From Tetrapyrgos nigripes (Eukaryota > Basidiomycota > Agaricomycetes > Agaricales > Campanellaceae): a stretch of 64,000 nt of DNA. Where the stretch lies: the NCBI GenBank assembly GCA_013368315.1, contig JAACJM010000221.1, forward strand, positions 62,001 to 126,000, read 5' to 3'. The notes beneath the pieces were generated by a model. It did not search any database, was not told the origin of the DNA, and saw only the letters and a list, made by a program, of their open reading frames with translations. The position numbers were made by a program, and so were the translations under genes. Positions 22,443 through 34,006 of this stretch are shown here, piece by piece (within the stretch, counting starts at the first letter, position 1; the number at the start of each line of letters is the position of its first letter).

Positions 22443-23105
22443 TCAAATTCTTGAAGCTTTTGGATATTTCTTGTGGAATGCCGTTATCGACCGTTTTGCA
22501 TTGTTAAGGTTGTAGATTGGCTCCCAGGAATTATGCCCTTCATCATACCCTTTCCACTTTACCAAGTACTCCATTCTTCGCCACCGAATCTGACTATCCA
22601 AAATCTTTTCTACTTCGTATTCTGGCTCATCCCCCTCCTCCAAGTAGATAGGTTCCGGCTCTTCTGGAAATAAACTGTTGACTTCATTTCCTCCAAATGG
22701 ATAGAGTTTGTTGACATGGAACACAGGGTGAATACGGTCCAACCCTGTTGGTAAATCCAAATGATAGTCCAATGGTCTGATTTTCTCCAGAATTTCATAT
22801 GGTCCTAACTGCCTGTCCCCCAACTTCTCACTTGATAATTTCAGATCTATATCCTCTGCACTCAGCCACACATAATCCCCAACCTTGAATTCATGTGCCT
22901 TCCTCTTTCCTCATTCATACTCCTCTTTCTGTCGCCTCTTCCCTAAAGGAAGAGCTGCCCCTACATCTTTCCGAACTTCTCGCAAAACCTCAATCCACTT
23001 CTCCACTTCTGGAATCCCTGAGCATCTCCCCACTGGTATATTGAAAAGTGGTAGGTAGCCGTAAGTCACTTCGAAAGGTGACATGTTGTGAGCAGAGTGA
23101 GTTCA
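22443..23105 (-). pseudogene. Family-C integrase C-terminus with chromodomain
   Basis: The frame has VGDYVWLSAEDIDLKLS, LGDRQLGPYEILEKI, HPVFHVNKLYPF and a chromodomain at about 22640-22460 ([34 protein letters not shown]). TGA codons at about 22910 (YE-stop-GKRKAH) and about 23103 (NS-stop-THSAH) replace expected Arg codons. The chromodomain itself is open. Confidence 0.9.
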
Positions 23106-24469
23106 GGAATTGATAACAAACTCTGCCAAAGGAAGGTGTTCAGCCCAATCATCTTGTTGTCGATTTACAAACAGTCCTGGTTGGCTCGCTCTGTCTGTCC
23201 ATTGGCCTGTGGGTGATATCCTGAAGTGAGATTGGATTTGATCCCCAAGCGTTCCAGCAACATCTGCATGACTTTGGCTGCAAATTGTGGTCCTCGATCT
23301 GAGATGAAACGTAGAGGTAGTCCATGAAGTTGGAAAATCTCTCGATAAAAGAGATCTGCCACTCCTTCTGCGTTGATGTTGGACGTACATGGAATTACAT
23401 GGATCTGTTTTCCATAAATATCAGTTGCTACCATGATAGCATCATACCCATTTGACTCTGGACGTTGAGTTATCAAAGCTACTCCGACCTCCTCCCATAA
23501 TCCTGTAGGAACTGCCAGTGGTTGCATTACTGCCCTCGGGTGTCTCTGCAGCTTCTTCCGTGCACAAGTATCACATCCTTCAACAAACTTTTCCACAAAC
23601 GATCTCATCTTTGGCCACCAAAAATGAGTATCCACCAAGTCTAGAGTGCCATGTAACCCAGGGTGCCCTGCAGTTGGATCGTCATGACACTGTCGTACTA
23701 TATCCGTCCTTAACTGTTCATCTGGGGGAACATATACTTGTCCTCGATGATATACCAGTCCGTTATCTTCTTCCCATTCCGCTAAACCATTTGCCAATCT
23801 CCTCAACCCATTCTTCTTTAACTCCTTAAGTCTGTCCAATACTTCAGCCTCTCTTTCTGATGCCTTCCGTATCCTCTCCTCTAAAGGATTTTCCAGTACA
23901 GTCGCAGCGATGGTTGCAAAATGGATGGGTTTAAGCACTGTCTGTTGAAGGTTATCCTCTCTATCGGAGACTTGATGTTCTGGCATTCGTGATAGTGCAT
24001 CTGCCTGTGAGTTCGACTTCCCAGCTCGATGGATGAGTTGAAAGTTGAACTGAGAAAGCCAGAGGGCCCATCGAGCTTGTCTTCGACTGAGATCCTGAGC
24101 TGTTTGCCAGAATTCTAGATTGGAGTGGTTGGTTATGATTTCGAATGCTTCTGGTTGTCCTTCCAAATAATGTCTCCAGTCCTTCAGTGCCTCTATTATT
24201 GCAAGCATCTCCCAGTCGTAAATTTCATAATTCTGTTCAACAGGTTGCATGGAAGAAGAGCGGAATGCGACTGGGTGCCAAAGATCATCCTCCAACTTCT
24301 GCATCAACACTCCCCCCGTTGCAAATCCTGACACATCTACTTCTATCCTCGTTGGCTTTCCAGGTTCCGAAAGGGTAAGGATCGGTGCTGACACAAAAAC
24401 TTCCCTGAGCTGTTCAAAAGCTGCTTGCTGATGAGTCCCCCAGTGGAACGCAACATTTTTATGTGTCAA
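23106..24469 (-). pseudogene. Family-C RNase H and integrase
   Basis: The longest open frame of the element starts in the RT connection (HWGTHQQAAFEQLREVF). It continues through RNase H ([46 protein letters not shown], where TDH is changed to TNH) and the integrase HHCC (QCHDDPTAGHPG, FVEGCDTCARKK). The DDE core has GVALITQRPES, where Asp is replaced by Ala at the usual VDLITQ position, and ISDRGPQFAAK. It reaches GQTERANQ before a frameshift at about 23170. The D-to-A change would abolish strand transfer. Confidence 0.9.
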
Positions 24470-25490
24470 GTCATGGAGTGGTCTGGCTATCTTGCAAAAG
24501 TCTTTGATGAAACGTCGGTAGAAATTGGCAAATCCCAGGAACCCTCGTAAATCTCAGAGTGTCTTCGGCATCTTCCAATCCCTTACTGCTGCTACCTTCA
24601 CTGGATCCATTCACACTTGTCCCTCCCCTATTACCAGTCCTAGATATTCAATCTTCTCCTGATCAAACTCACATTTCTCTGGCCTCAGATACAAATCATG
24701 CTTTTCTAACCTCTTCAAAACTTCCCATGTAATTGCTCGTACTTCTTCCAACGACTCACTGAAAATAAGGATGTCGTCCAGATATACAGCTACTTTTCCT
24801 GCCGCAATTAAATCAGCAAATATCGAATTCATTAGAGATTGGAAGGTTGCAGGGGAATTGGTAAGTCCGAAGAACATGACCTTAGGTTCAAATAACCCTC
24901 TGTTTGTAGCAAAAGCTGCCTTCCATTCATCTCCAGGTTTGATCTGTACGCTGTTGTATCCCCAACAGACATCGAACTTGGTAAAGTATCGGGCTTTCTG
25001 TAGACGACTGATAATGTTGGTGACCAGAGGAAGAGGGTAACAGTTTTTGATCGTGAATTGATTCAGCTTCCGATAGTCTTGTATGAACCATAACTTGCCA
25101 TCCTTCTTCTTTATGAAGGTGATTTGGATGACTGAATATATCCCTTTCGTAAGTTATCCTCCAAGAACCGATCCAACTCCTCTTGTTTGTTGATTGACAT
25201 AGGATAGATTTTGGTGCACATGGTTTCCGGTGTTCCTGGTACCAGTTCAATAGCATGATCCCAGAATTTATGAGCAGGAAGTTGTTCAGATTCCATTTCT
25301 GAGAATACTTTTGCGAAATCTCGGTATTGTGCTGGTACCATCTGTTTGAATGTCTGCTTGGGTTTGTCCTTTTGAGCCTGCTCTGCAAGCTGTTGAGAGT
25401 AAGTGAACCCAGCTGCACACCAAACTTCTTCACTTGGTTCCTGAAGAATGCCTTGCTTCCACCATTTCCTCTGAGTAGTCCGATTAGCAC
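24470..25490 (-). pseudogene. Family-C reverse transcriptase
   Basis: RT motifs are KLWFIQDYRKLNQFTIKN, YFTKFDVCWGYNSVQIK, VMFFGLTNSPATFQSLMN and the catalytic VAVYLDDILIFS (about 24785-24760). An LRPEKCEFDQEKIEYLGLVI segment follows. A TGA at 24611-24613 (QV-stop-MDPVKV) and another near 24555 sit where A copies have CGC or CGA. A frameshift at about 25110-25130 separates it from the protease-linker frame. Confidence 0.9.
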
Positions 25491-25928
25491 ATATCCGACA
25501 AAAGGGTGTTTCCTCCTCTTCTACATTGGACTCCATTTCCTCCCCTTTCTGTTCCTCTTCCCTGTCAACTAACAGATCTTCTTTTTCCTGTGGTATCTCT
25601 CCAGTCCATCTGGTACTTCTTCCACTGTCACTTTCTGCCTCTTTATTTCTCCTCACTTCCAGTCTACTTCTGGATTTGTCTGTCGTAACCAAGGTAGTCC
25701 CAGAATGATGTCCTCCCCTCCAATATCCGTAACCAGAAAGTCCATCCAATTCTCCTGTCCATCCACTGTGAGTCCTAGACGTGCGAACCTTTCAATCCGT
25801 CCTGCTTGATTTGAGGTTCCATCAATGTTAAATACATTAATCGGTTGTTTGAGTTGAAAAGTTCGAATTTGATGCTTCTTCACGAAGTCCTTCCCTAAGA
25901 ATAAGGCTGTTGCTCCACTATCCACCAT
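25111..25928 (-). pseudogene. Family-C protease and pol linker
   Basis: The retropepsin motif MVDSGATALFLGKDFVKKHQ at 25928-25869 is followed by FNIDGTSNQAGRIERFARL and DIILGLPWLRQTNPEVDWK. The frame shifts near 25660-25700 into an acidic linker with EEVWCAAGFTYSQQLAEQA and the RT N-terminus (DHAIELVPGTPETM, IYPMSINKQEELDRF). The protease would process Gag and Pol. Confidence 0.88.
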
Positions 25929-26113
25929 AGCTGCTGTTTCTAAGCTTCAGTTCATTCCTCGCAGTTTGACTTCAACACAAAAATGTGATGAAAGGGGATC
26001 TATTTCCTGAATAACTGATATTTTACATGCGGAAATAGAATCGTACGAGGAAGTGGTAAGCATAGAAAATTGTTCGAGGGGTGTTTTCTGTGCAGCCGGA
26101 ACGGGCACCCACT

Positions 26114-27579
26114 TTAAAAATCCATCTTCATAAATGTAGCTAAAATGGCAGCCTGCTGAGTCATAGCGTTCTGGAGAGCAGAGAGTTGTGCAGAATAATC
26201 TGGGGACAGAGTAGTGGACGTGGACAGAATGGCTGGGAATTCAGATGGAAACAATGTGAAGTAGTTGTCCGTAACAGTGGCGGCAACACATTGCCCCTGA
26301 GGACACAATCCTCTATTACATTCAAGACCCATAAACTTGTCCTGACAAACACGATCCAAATGACCCTTTCAAGCACAGTAGTTGCACTTGGCCTCCTTGT
26401 GGTTACATTGAGGCTTCATGTGACCTGGAGTACCACAACCATAGCAACGGTTTTGCATAGCACGAAGATAATCTTCACGCGTTTTACCATTGCCAGTGTG
26501 AGTGGCATCAATGTCCATAGCATAGGGATCAGAAGTAGAAGTATGAGTGGACGTAGTGGTGGTGGTCTTATGACCATGCTTGTGATGGATAAGGTTCTCA
26601 AGAGTGGTGATCCTTTTGACCAAGTCATCGAGTGAGATTGGCTTGCCTTTCACTACCTCAATGGGAGCTAGGCTGACACAGAGGTTGTAGTTAAGTCCTC
26701 GTTCAACACGAGCTCGAAGATCTTCATCAGAATATCCTGTCCTTTGACCCAAGTCTCTGAACACCTGAATGTACTTGGCAACTGTCTGTTTCCCCTGAAC
26801 TAATCCTTCTATTGTGTCCCGTGCATCTGCTTGTTCATCCAACGATCCAAACCGTGCTTTGAAAGCCTCCACAAATGTGTTCCAGGTTCCATTAAATGGG
26901 TCAACAGTTTGATTAGTTCCGTTAAATGCCATAGCTTCTTCAATGTATGGCGCAGCCCAGATGCCTGCCTCTCCCTGCATGAATGAAAGCGCAGATTGGA
27001 TCATCTTCCTCTCATTTCCAGCTATATCCCTCTGTTCTCCAGCCCAATTCCTGAAAGACGCCAGAAAAGATCTAACTTCTGTAGCTTTACCCTTAAAGGG
27101 TTCAGGCTTGGCCATGCTGGACTTGTCAGAGCTCTGGTTTATTGTCTGAACCTGAGGGTGAGGCTGGGGTTGGGACTGTTGTTGATTTATATGATGGAGG
27201 AACGTAGTGACCTGCTCTTGGAGAACTCCATGAGCATTTATGAGATCTTGGATAGTAGCGGTGTGGCGGGGTTGTTCAGCGTGATGGGCTTGTTCAGCAT
27301 GATGGGGTTGTTCAGACATATTGATATCTGAAAGGATAGGAGACGATGGAATGATGGGGGTATGGGATGTGGATGATGGAAGTGGTAGATAACAGAAGTG
27401 CTGACGGAGAAAGGCTGAACTGGTGGGTAGGACGATACAGTCAATACAGGTGTCATCGTCATCTTCCCAACTATAGTAATGGACTTGGGGAATAGAATGG
27501 ATATAAGCGTTTGGACAGGGATGGCTTGGGCAGTTAAAGAATCCTTCATCTCCATCTTCCAAATAACTGTCGATATCAA
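26114..27579 (-). pseudogene. Family-C Gag, one stop from intact
   Basis: The first frame at 27562-26369 holds an acidic N-terminus and a Gln/His-rich linker. The Gag core follows (KPEPFKGKATEVRSFLASF, WNTFVEAFKARFGSLDEQ, YIQVFRDLGQRTGYSDEDL), then knuckle 1 (CYGCGTPGHMKPQC). The second knuckle CNYCA-stop-KGHLDRVC contains TGA at 26366-26368 exactly where Arg is expected. The frame continues to 26114. The protein would package RNA and dimerise. Confidence 0.9.
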
Positions 27580-27768
27580 AGCAAACGCGTCTCTGATCGA
27601 TTAGATCAAAGCCGTGTAGTTGTCCTTGACAGGACGACTTGCTAGATACTGAACTAGGTGCACGAGAAGTACGAGAAGCACGAGATGGTGCTCAAGAGGG
27701 TGCTGTAGACGTGATAGCAGAGTTTCTGCAAGGACAACCTGATGACTAGGCTGTCGGTGCAGCAAGGG

Positions 27769-27778
27769 ATCTTGACCT
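27769..27778 (-). other. Family-C primer-binding site, self-priming type
   Basis: Reading on the minus strand, AGGTCAAGAT starts 2 nt after the 5' LTR. It is a perfect 10-nt complement of ATCTTGACCT in the LTR at 27938-27929, the inferred RNA 5' end. The same PBS is used by family A. Confidence 0.75.
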
Positions 27779-27780
27779 AA

Positions 27781-28250
27781 TGTGGTAAAGAGCACACACT
27801 TGGCTCAAAGCAGTAGACATAGACAGAGCAACAGTAGACAGAAGACAATGAGAACCTAGTCCCAAGACGAAGTTAATATTGAGTGAAGAGTGGAATACAT
27901 CAGATACTCACCTAGTCCCAAGACAAAGAGGTCAAGATGGGGACTAGGGAGTTACTACTTTAGGCTTATATACTGAACAGAAGGAAAGATAGTAACTGAG
28001 CAAAGCGAAGGAAAGAATCAGAGAACTGTCCAAAACAATCAAAGTATAGCCAAGTGTCCCTGTAAGAGATGTATCATAAAAAGATGAACAAAAGGTGAAA
28101 CAGGGGATAGTAGCTGTGCATAGATGATCAAGGAAAGATGAACAAAAGATAGGACAAAGGATGAACGAAATGATGATCAAAAGGCAGTGACTGATGAAGA
28201 AAAGAAACAGAAAATGAACGAAAATACCCTGAAATATTACTGTCACAACA
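27781..28250 (-). repeat. Family-C 5' LTR with promoter
   Basis: A 470-bp LTR beginning TGTTGTGACAG on the minus strand. TATATAAG lies at 27972-27965, and ATCTTGACCT starts 34 nt downstream at 27938. Compared with the 3' LTR it lacks one copy of the internal duplication and has a short extra segment near 27900-27925. Confidence 0.9.
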
Positions 28251-28255
28251 CTCTT

Positions 28256-28906
28256 CATCTACGTCAAGCCACTCTGTGTCCTTGTCCTCAACCGTTTCCA
28301 CAAATAGTCCTCCAAACGATACAAATTAACATTACATTCCACTACCCTGTGTGGCACTGACCACATGGGGGCTAGTTTCCGTTCCATCTTGAAAGTATTG
28401 AACAAATCACCTCGTTTCACCTGTACTAGATAACCTACTTTGAATGTCACTTCTTTCCTCATTTGCTTTACTACTGCTCTATCAAACGCTGCCTTCCTTT
28501 TTAGAGCATGTCTGACTGTAGTTTCATACCCGTCTGCCCTTTGCATGTACGTTTACGTCGTTTTGGATTATCTCTGTGTCTTTGGCGTGTTCACTGTGAT
28601 TCCAAAAAGTAATTCTTTGGATGAGTATTGGAGGGCTGGTAATGTTCTGGTGTTGAGAATGTTAACCACTTCGTCTAGAAACTCTGAAGTCCAAGACATG
28701 TTTTTGAATTGTTTGGATTCGATACTGATGTCTGGAGCTACTAGTCGCTTCAAGATGTGTAGTAACAACTTGTTAGTGCCTTCGACAAGACTGTTGACCC
28801 ATGCGGAATATGCTGGTGTGAACCCTTGTGTTATGCCATGTTCTTGGCAAAACTCAGCGACTTCTTGACAGTATCTGTTCCTTTGTCTCATTGTCGTTCG
28901 CTTCAA
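28256..28906 (-). pseudogene. Gypsy integrase fragment (family E type)
   Basis: Minus-strand remnant of another gypsy lineage without a chromodomain in view. The integrase core tail (VAEFCQEHGITQGFTPAYSA, VNSLVEGTNKLLLHILKRL, LPALQYSSKELLFGI) shifts frame at about 28568. A C-terminal region (RKAAFDRAVVKQMRKEVTF, VGYLVQVKRGDLFNTF, RKLAPMWSVPHRVV) follows. It is truncated on the left by element C. From memory, the protease at 41930-42531 belongs to the same lineage, but the two fragments share no overlapping sequence. Confidence 0.75.
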
Positions 28907-29438
28907 TTGCTGAAGTTCTCTCTAGAACAGTCTGTTCCAGTTTGGATCGCATGGATGGTTTTGCGGTTCTGAAGCTACGCAGTGTCGGTTTTACAGGGAT
29001 TCAATGGTCAGCAATTGCTTTGGTCCGGAACAATTGCAAGTCTAGCAAGCAATATGTCATTCAGGTTCAGTGGTCCAACGCTGTACCCTCTTTGACTTTT
29101 CACAACCAACTACTGTCCATTATTTCATGACAATATAGGACGATCCAATACAGGGATTTCATGTATGTGGCCACCGCACTACCACAAGCAACAGATTTCC
29201 ATTAATTACCATAACAGTAGATCTTTGGACCATTGACGGTGCCCATATAGTCGTTGACTGCTTCCGTCCCCTCGGGGTTCCTTCATGAGGACTGTCTTGT
29301 AGAAGTGATCGATTAAAATTTCATCAATCAGAATTTGCACGTGGCTGGTGAGGTGGTTCCATGCGATATAAGACGTTTACAATCACTTGTTTCTGTCCCA
29401 TTTTATCGCTTTCATTTGCACACTGGTTTACGTGCTCA
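28907..29438. other. No supported gene
   Basis: Upstream continuation of the gypsy fragment is too decayed to read confidently. I see no ORF with recognisable motifs, and 29150-29438 probably holds the promoter of the next gene. Confidence 0.4.
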
Positions 29439-32400
29439 TGCCACCCAGAAAAGATCCAACTTGAAATGCCCAATCTAGATCCCCTTCAAAATGAGGAAAC
29501 TGGTGAGTCCCTTAATCTCTCTAACGTGCAATTGTCTTAACCATTTGTTGTTGTCCTTCAGATCTGTTGCGCCTGATCAGAGCGAGTCTCTTATTAGCCC
29601 GGAAGCTTCTGTTGAAAACAGTACTCCGCCTCCGCATACTCCTTCTCCTCAGAAGCCTCCAGCGACCCCAAAGTAACTTCCTTATCATGTTCTGAATGTA
29701 CGACTGTTAAATTTTACTCTTTCAGGCACAATAGAACAGGTTTCCCCGTGAGCAGTCCTCGCACGCCTTCTCCCAATAAGCCAACCAAGTACGTATCAAT
29801 CACTATTCTTCTCATCTTATGTGGCTCACACGTGTGTATTCGTCAGGTCGTCCCCTCGTAAGTCTGTTGGTGGTGCAGTGTCTACCCCATATGTCTTTCT
29901 CTGGGGTTTCATCAGGTCGTTTTGTTGAATCATAGTCACACAGTAGTTGAAAACGAGGTCGACGGTCTTCTGGTGAAGTCGAAATTCGGTGCATGTTGCG
30001 GTGGCATTTGTCTTCCGTCGGGCTCATGTGTTTGTTTAGTGCATCTAATGCAAGTCCTACAAAACGAGTGAGGACCACTGTAGAGTGAGTGCTGGTCTTC
30101 GATTACTTCGTCCTCCCTGTTTGACCGTTTCTATTCCGATTACTATTTATTCCGGTATTGCTTCTACCGATGGTGAGGAAGATGCAACGGAGCCTGAATC
30201 AGACGACTTTTGTGATGAAGAAAGCGTCCACGATGACGAAGAGTACGACTCTGCTGCAGGAGCCACTGACGAGGCCAAGGAAGACGGAAGTGCCGCAGAG
30301 GACAACGATGGGATTGATGAAGGAGCAGAACAAGATGAAGACGAAGATCTTGATGACAACCTAGACAGGTAATATCTACTCATCGATATTCGTATGGCAT
30401 GTTTGAGCATTGCATCTATGCCTTGTTTTTCTAGCGCGTCTACTGGTTCAACACCTGCTATCACGTTTCAAGAACACGTAAACAAGCAAGTATTTTCTTC
30501 CTGGATTGTTTTTTTATTTATTTTTCTTTATAACTTTTTGTATTTGTTACTCATTGCCTTTACATTTACAGGATCAATAACGATTATGCCAAGAAAGAAG
30601 TGGATAACAAAGCCACAAACATCGAAGGCGCTAATAAGTCACACACCGTCGAGGAAGTAAAGCACACTCGTAAGAGCCCAGAGGACAGGAGCTTGTGAGC
30701 CACTCGTCGTTGCGTTTACTTCCTTATAATCCTCACTCTTCTTTCTTTCTTCTCTCTCTAGAGCCGACGCTATAAGATGGTATGGAGACGGTCATCACTC
30801 CTTCACTTATGACCCCCCAAGGGCGCTGTGCGAGGTGATGAAGGATTCGTTCAAGATTCCTGGTCTCGACACAGCTGGTCTCTATGACAATTATGACCCT
30901 TTGAGAGTGTGAGTTGTGTGCCAGTGCTGAATTAAGCTTGCACTAACGAGTCGACAGTTCCCTCATGTTAAGCTTTAATCTCCAACCTGTCGACGCCAGC
31001 TCATTGAAATGGGAGAACGTCAAGGATGTCCTCTATAAGGATAGGGTCTTGTCGTGCGTATCTGCATATGATTCAGTGGCTTACAGTGTCTAATTATCTC
31101 CTCAACAGACTGGTTGTAGATTTTCTCAAGTTCGACAGTTGGCGCTCATTCTGTAACCCTGCGAGATGCCACGTCCTGTCGTTTGACTGGGGTTCTCAGC
31201 GTCTTCCGTCAGGAATCAACATAGAGTTCCTCCAGGCTGCTAGGTTCAAGAGTCTCAATGACAATCGTGGTCCACTGCGTATTATGCTTAGCGTTGGTTC
31301 TGTATGTACCGTTTTCGGTTTATGACTTCTGATATATATTTTCTTACTTGTTAGGTTATCACATCTTCTCTTGTTCAACCAGAGCAGATTGGCTCGTACG
31401 CTTTGAATGAGAAGGCGATATGATCTATTGTATTGTCTCATTTACAATCAGAGTTTGAATATACTGCCTCTGTCATCGGTAATACGTTAGAAGAAACTTC
31501 ATATATTGGCCCTACTGTGTATCGCGACGTGGAATGGGAAGGAAAGTCCGGCCCAGTGGGAGGTGTTCAGTACAGTACCTGCATTGGCCCTTGTAAGTGC
31601 TAGAACTCTTTGTATTTCGTGTGCTGAGCTCTTTCTCTTGTTAGTCAAGGGTAACAATGTACAACGACCACCGACAGCGGAGCAGCTAAAGGTATTTGTA
31701 GAATGCTATCACCTGTGTTTTAACTTTTTTAACTATTTTGAACGGCTTGCTTTGCAGAAATTTGACGAAGCTTATAGTACAAACGGCCCTGGGAAGAGTT
31801 CCTCAAGTCGCAAATCTTCCAACACCTACAAAGCTGTAAGCAAACTGTATAATACAACACGTTGTCTAGTTTAACTTTTTTTCTTTTATTTTGTTCAGCA
31901 AGCAACATCTCCTTATACCTTCAAAGATCCCCAAGAACTTCAAATACAACATACTTCTGCGTTCCCCAAACCTCCATCGACGTCAATGAAACTGGCACGT
32001 ATTCAGCGTCTACTGCAACTGCAGTTTTATAGCTGTGATACTAACATCCACACACAGTACCTATCTTCGATCTCGCTCTGAAACCAGGTCGTCGAGCATT
32101 CAAGCTCCCTGACGATCTCCAAAACATTAACGCATGGCCATTATGGCCTGCGTCGGAACCCCATCGAGATGCGATTGTTGTAGTCACTTACATGGTCACC
32201 AGATATCGTAACCAGAAGAACCCCTCTTCTTGGAGCGTCACGTTCAACTTGCTCTGGGTTGGGGTTCTCGCCGGTAACTGAAACCCAAAACGGTGTGTAT
32301 TTGGTTTTGCTCTCGTTATTTGCCACGAGTCATTGATGCCAGTCAGTGTTTTCGACAGTCTGATATTTCCGGACACCCCATGGTCTGAGTGTGAACTCGG

Positions 32401-32530
32401 TGAAGACGAGCAATACGCTGACGACAAAGGAGAAGGTCCCTCTACGTTGAAACCTTCCTTGTCTAAAACTACCACACCAAAGAAACGTAGTTCACTGAAG
32501 AAAGACTCGAAGGGTAAAATGAAGGCCTGA
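29439..32530 (+). pseudogene. Multi-exon hypothetical protein gene with CGA-to-TGA stops
   Basis: Unrecognised function. A likely start ATG at 29439 gives MPPRKDPT, then TGA, NAQSRSPSK, TGA, both stops probably former Arg codons. Later exons are Ser/Pro-rich (29560-29675, about 29727-29790), strongly acidic (30170-30368), basic (about 30571-30697), then a conserved-looking core: ADAIRWYGDGHHSFTYDPPR (about 30763-30908), LQPVDASSLKWENVKDVLY (about 30960-31052), VVDFLKFDSWRSFCNPAR (about 31110-31302) and YRDVEWEGKSGPVGGVQY (to about 31590). The C-terminal part has FKLPDDLQNINAWPLWPAS (about 32055-32275) and ends KKDSKGKMKA at 32530. Introns of 50-70 nt have clear GT-AG ends. A TGA at about 31422 interrupts exon 31355-31590. 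It looks like a lineage-expanded fungal family. Confidence 0.6.
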
Positions 32531-32663
32531 CGTACTAGCCACTTCTGTCTACTGATTGTTGTCCATTTTATGTATATATTATATTAGTTGTAGCGTGGCT
32601 ACATCGTCTCCCCTATACTCACTGATACCGTCTTATACTGTTCACTATTAACTTAATCAGTTA

Positions 32664-33314
32664 GGGCTCCGCACCGTCCAGTAATACTGGTACGCCCGTA
32701 AATTTTACGGGCTCAGTACTGGTACGGTATACCCGTACCCGTAATCGTACTGGTTCATTTCGAAGCCTGTACGGTACTGGACGGGTACGGGTACGGCAGT
32801 AATACTGGATACGGGTCTGTACTGGTGCAGCTGAGGAAAATTATAAAGAAGACTTACCTTCTAGTGGCTTCGTGCTGATCTTGAGAGCTATACAAGTTAG
32901 TAGGAGGACAAAAATCGAGGTTGTGCTCACCAAGATGGCTTTCTGAAAGTTTTCACTTGACTTCGCATCTCATTGACATCTGAACAATACTGCATCAAGA
33001 CCATTTTTCATCAGAATTTGCTCGAAGATGCTCTCCGGGCTTGAATTTTGCAGTATGGCAAGCACTTTATTTACGAGAAATTACCCAAACTAAGCAAAAC
33101 GGTCAAAAAATCGATACAAAACTCGTCACCGAGGCTTGACCGACCCGTATACCGTAAAACCCGTAATACGGCCATAAAGAAGACGGTTATATACGGGCTG
33201 AACCCGTACCGTACAACCCCGTATTTCTTGATCAGAAAGTCACATACGGTACGGGACCGTATCCGTTGTACGGTACCAGTACAAACCGTACAGTACTGGT
33301 ACGGCGCGGAGCCC
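32664..33314. mobile_element. MITE, 651 bp, TA target duplication
   Basis: Flanked by TA at 32662-32663 and 33315-33316. The terminal inverted repeats are GGGCTCCGCACCGT on the left and the complement of ACGGCGCGGAGCCC on the right, with one mismatch. Both ends are packed with short repeats of GTACGG/CCGTAC type (about 32685-32825 and 33155-33305), giving inverted subterminal arrays. No transposase is encoded. The TA target suggests mobilisation by a Tc1/mariner-type or similar transposase (inference). Confidence 0.85.
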
Positions 33315-33316
33315 TA

Positions 33317-33751
33317 TAATCAATTAGTCGTTCGCTCAGTCGTCACGTCGCATATACATATGTATGGTCGCACTGCTCTGGTGTCGTGTATTTATTATCT
33401 ATCTTGTCGACTCTCTCCAAATTGATCTATATATTGGCTTCAAGACCGCTCTGTATTTGATTGAGACTATTGGCGCATCAGCGCGAGCAGAAGCGACATC
33501 ATATGATTGTTTACATTTGTTTGTGCAATGTTGAATTACTTACGCGTTGTTACCTCCGTTTCTCTTCCTTCAACCACTACCATGGCTCGTCTGGGTCTCG
33601 TTGTGACCTCTCTCATAGCTGCATTATGTGTGCTTTTCGTCTCATCTTTGTCGTTTCCACAAATACTTTGTATACTTTGCGATACGTGCTCCTTGGACTG
33701 CGTATTGCAAAAGTATGCTGATTCCACTATGTACTGCCATCCTATGCATAC
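33317..33751. other. No supported gene
   Basis: No recognisable coding motif. The region leads into the tandem repeat at the Helitron's N-terminal ORF and may contain the Helitron 5' end, which I could not place. Confidence 0.4.
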
Positions 33752-34006
33752 TGTTGCGTCCTCGTCATAGAGCACATCAGTTGTGTATGATTATCCTAGC
33801 CCTTGGTGCATCCTAAAAAACAGCAGCCCTCAGTGCCATAATTCTACTGAATTAGAAAGAAGCCCATGGTGCCTTGCATCTTTACATAGTGTCGTGACCT
33901 CGTCACAAAGCACGGCGCTTGTGTATGATTATCATAGCCCTTGGTGCTTCCTAAAAAACAGTAGCCCTCAGTGTGATAAATCTAGTGAATCAGAAAGAAG
34001 CCCATG
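33752..34006 (+). repeat. Imperfect tandem duplication, about 130 bp
   Basis: Two copies (about 33752-33876 and 33885-34006) share CCCTTGGTGC, CCTAAAAAACAG and AGCCCTCAGTG. They encode the repeated peptide SPWC-ILKNSSPQC in the N-terminal ORF of the Helitron region. It is uncertain whether they are translated. Confidence 0.6.

Larger units (their letters stand above)
21897..28250 (-). mobile_element. Family-C Ty3/gypsy chromovirus, complete
   Basis: A 6,354-bp element on the minus strand with a perfect TSD CTCTT at 21892-21896 and 28251-28255. Its 5' LTR is 27781-28250, PBS 27769-27778, Gag about 27579-26114, protease-RT-RNase H-integrase-chromodomain 25928-22443, PPT 22408-22420 and 3' LTR 21897-22407. 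It shares PBS, PPT and pol layout with family A but has an unrelated LTR. It carries a few TGA stops and frameshifts. It is inserted into the integrase end of an older, different gypsy element. Confidence 0.93.

Noticed and set aside
32664..33314. Telomere-like or CRISPR-like repeat array
   Set aside because: Repeats are short, irregular and inverted with TIRs and a TA duplication, fitting a MITE; no regular repeat-spacer structure anywhere in the window.
33048..33425. 125-codon ORF across the MITE
   Set aside because: Translation is made of GTAC-repeat sequence and crosses the right MITE end; no protein signature.
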